43,100 nucleotides of DNA from Shewanella abyssi (lineage in GTDB: Bacteria > Pseudomonadota > Gammaproteobacteria > Enterobacterales > Shewanellaceae). This document shows, in pieces, positions 42,308 to 43,100 of this stretch. The notes below the pieces were generated by a model that was not told where the DNA came from, searched no databases, and saw only the letters and a program-made list of their open reading frames with translations. Each line of letters opens with the position of its first letter. Positions within the stretch are counted from its first letter, which is position 1. The DNA is taken from positions 1-43,100 of the forward strand of contig NZ_JAKIKR010000044.1 of assembly GCF_023284025.1 (NCBI RefSeq), read 5' to 3'. The translations under genes were made by a program, and so were the position numbers.

Positions 42308-42336
42308 AAAAAGCCACTCTAATGAGTGGCTTTTTT
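42308..42336 (-). terminator. Terminator downstream of the tRNA-Phe/Thr unit, copy 1
   Basis: GCCACTC and GAGTGGC with a 4-nt loop, flanked by A6 and T6, so it can work on either strand. It lies eight bases past the 3' end of tRNA-Thr on the minus strand. Confidence 0.88.
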
Positions 42337-42343
42337 GTTTTTA

Positions 42344-42419
<76 letters not shown>

Positions 42420-42471
42420 TGATCTTGCTAATAAGTTATCTCTTTACACAGAAAAACTCATTATAAAATGT

Positions 42472-42547
42472 TGGTGCCCGAACCCGGAATCGAACCAGGG
42501 ACACGAGGATTTTCAATCCTCTGCTCTACCGACTGAGCTATTCGGGC
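42472..42547 (-). tRNA. tRNA-Phe (anticodon GAA), copy 1
   Basis: A 76-nt minus-strand tRNA starting GCCCGAATAGCTCAG and ending with encoded CCA. The anticodon loop is TTGAAAA, with anticodon GAA. It is upstream of tRNA-Thr on the same transcript. Confidence 0.96.
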
Positions 42548-42841
42548 AACTAAGCTATATATAAATATAAGCGTTAGATTTGCTACTTCAAACTAAGCTG
42601 TGAAAGCCAGTGTCGTTTGGAGTGCGCGTATATTATAGCGAGGCTCTACATCACGCAAGTGCTTTTTTCGATAACAGGCTAACAAATAGCCGTATAAACG
42701 AATTAATCACGATAAAGCATAATTTAGCTGTTTTATATGTATAGAAAAAACCCATGTTGAGGCTGGTGGTGAGATATCTGGTAGTAAGTATGCTGATTTG
42801 GGGGATTTGGATAGAGCGAAAGTTAAAAAATTTCAGATACA
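42548..42841. other. Spacer between the two tRNA units
   Basis: About 290 bp without a supported gene. The first 30 bp repeat the flank seen after the second copy; the rest is unique to this spacer. It holds the promoter for the leftward unit (42632-42658). Confidence 0.5.
42632..42658 (-). promoter_or_regulatory. Promoter of the leftward tRNA-Phe/Thr unit with GC-rich discriminator
   Basis: On the minus strand the -10 is a perfect TATAAT (42637-42632), with a weak -35 TTGCGT (42658-42653) at 15 bp. It is followed by ATACGCGCAC. The G+C-rich stretch after the -10 resembles the discriminator of stringently controlled stable-RNA promoters. It lies about 85 bp before tRNA-Phe copy 1. Confidence 0.6.
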
Positions 42842-42871
42842 AAAAAGCCACTCTATTGAGTGGCTTTTTTG
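42842..42871 (-). terminator. Terminator downstream of the tRNA-Phe/Thr unit, copy 2
   Basis: The same GCCACTC/GAGTGGC hairpin as at 42308 with one loop base changed, flanked by A and T tracts. Confidence 0.88.
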
Positions 42872-42877
42872 TTTGTA

Positions 42878-42953
<76 letters not shown>

Positions 42954-43005
42954 TTATCTTGCTAACAAGTTATCTCTTTACACAGAAAAACTCATTATAA
43001 AATGT

Positions 43006-43081
43006 TGGTGCCCGAACCCGGAATCGAACCAGGGACACGAGGATTTTCAATCCTCTGCTCTACCGACTGAGCTATTCGGGC
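43006..43081 (-). tRNA. tRNA-Phe (anticodon GAA), copy 2
   Basis: Identical to copy 1 at 42472-42547, with the same 534-bp offset and the same 52-bp spacer to tRNA-Thr. The window ends 19 bp beyond it. Confidence 0.96.
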
Positions 43082-43100
43082 AACTAAGCTATATAAATAT

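Overview
The window looks like chromosomal DNA of a Shewanella-type marine gammaproteobacterium. The evidence is the close resemblance of the housekeeping genes to gammaproteobacterial homologues, the lspA-fkpB-ispH-pilus gene order, and a Shewanella-style N-acetylglucosamine (GlcNAc)/chitin locus with 16-bp palindromes matching the NagR operator. No phage, insertion sequence or CRISPR array is visible.

Layout. (1) 1-625: intergenic DNA with a decayed OmpA-family gene. (2) 626-7682: a phosphoketolase gene (xfp) with a candidate HexR operator, a sodium/amino-acid symporter, yaaA, an M28 peptidase lipoprotein and a HlyU-like ArsR regulator. (3) 7843-15741: rpsT, then murJ and the ribF-ileS-lspA-fkpB-ispH operon (FMN/FAD synthesis, Ile-tRNA charging, lipoprotein processing, isoprenoid synthesis). 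(4) 15924-23326: a minor-pilin operon pilV-pilW-pilX-pilY1-pilE-tapY2, facing two tandem FimT/GspH-type pseudopilin genes on the other strand. (5) 23414-23952: glnB. (6) 23958-41980: the GlcNAc/chitin-derivative locus. It holds nagR (LacI family), a TonB-dependent receptor, two convergent FAD-dependent tryptophan-halogenase-like genes, a SapC-family gene, a periplasmic binding-protein-like gene with a chemoreceptor gene and a GH20 hexosaminidase gene, nagK, nagA, a decayed nagX, and the permease gene nagP. (7) 42308-43100: a tandemly duplicated tRNA-Phe/tRNA-Thr pair.

How the nag genes work together (inference from families and context). The outer-membrane receptor imports chitooligosaccharides, the lipoprotein hexosaminidase releases GlcNAc, NagP moves it through the inner membrane, NagK phosphorylates it and NagA deacetylates it. 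NagR would switch the whole set through palindromes at 25322, 32270, 32426, 37868 and 40442. The binding protein and chemoreceptor, co-transcribed with the hexosaminidase, would steer cells towards the substrate.

Most interesting points: the halogenase/SapC group under the NagR sites; a structured leader with two terminator-like hairpins between the NagR operator and the binding protein/chemoreceptor/hexosaminidase operon; loss of nagX by internal deletion plus frameshift; and absence of a glucosamine-6-phosphate deaminase gene from the usual position between nagK and nagA. The OmpA remnant at the left edge decayed in the same way as nagX, with the ends kept and the middle lost.
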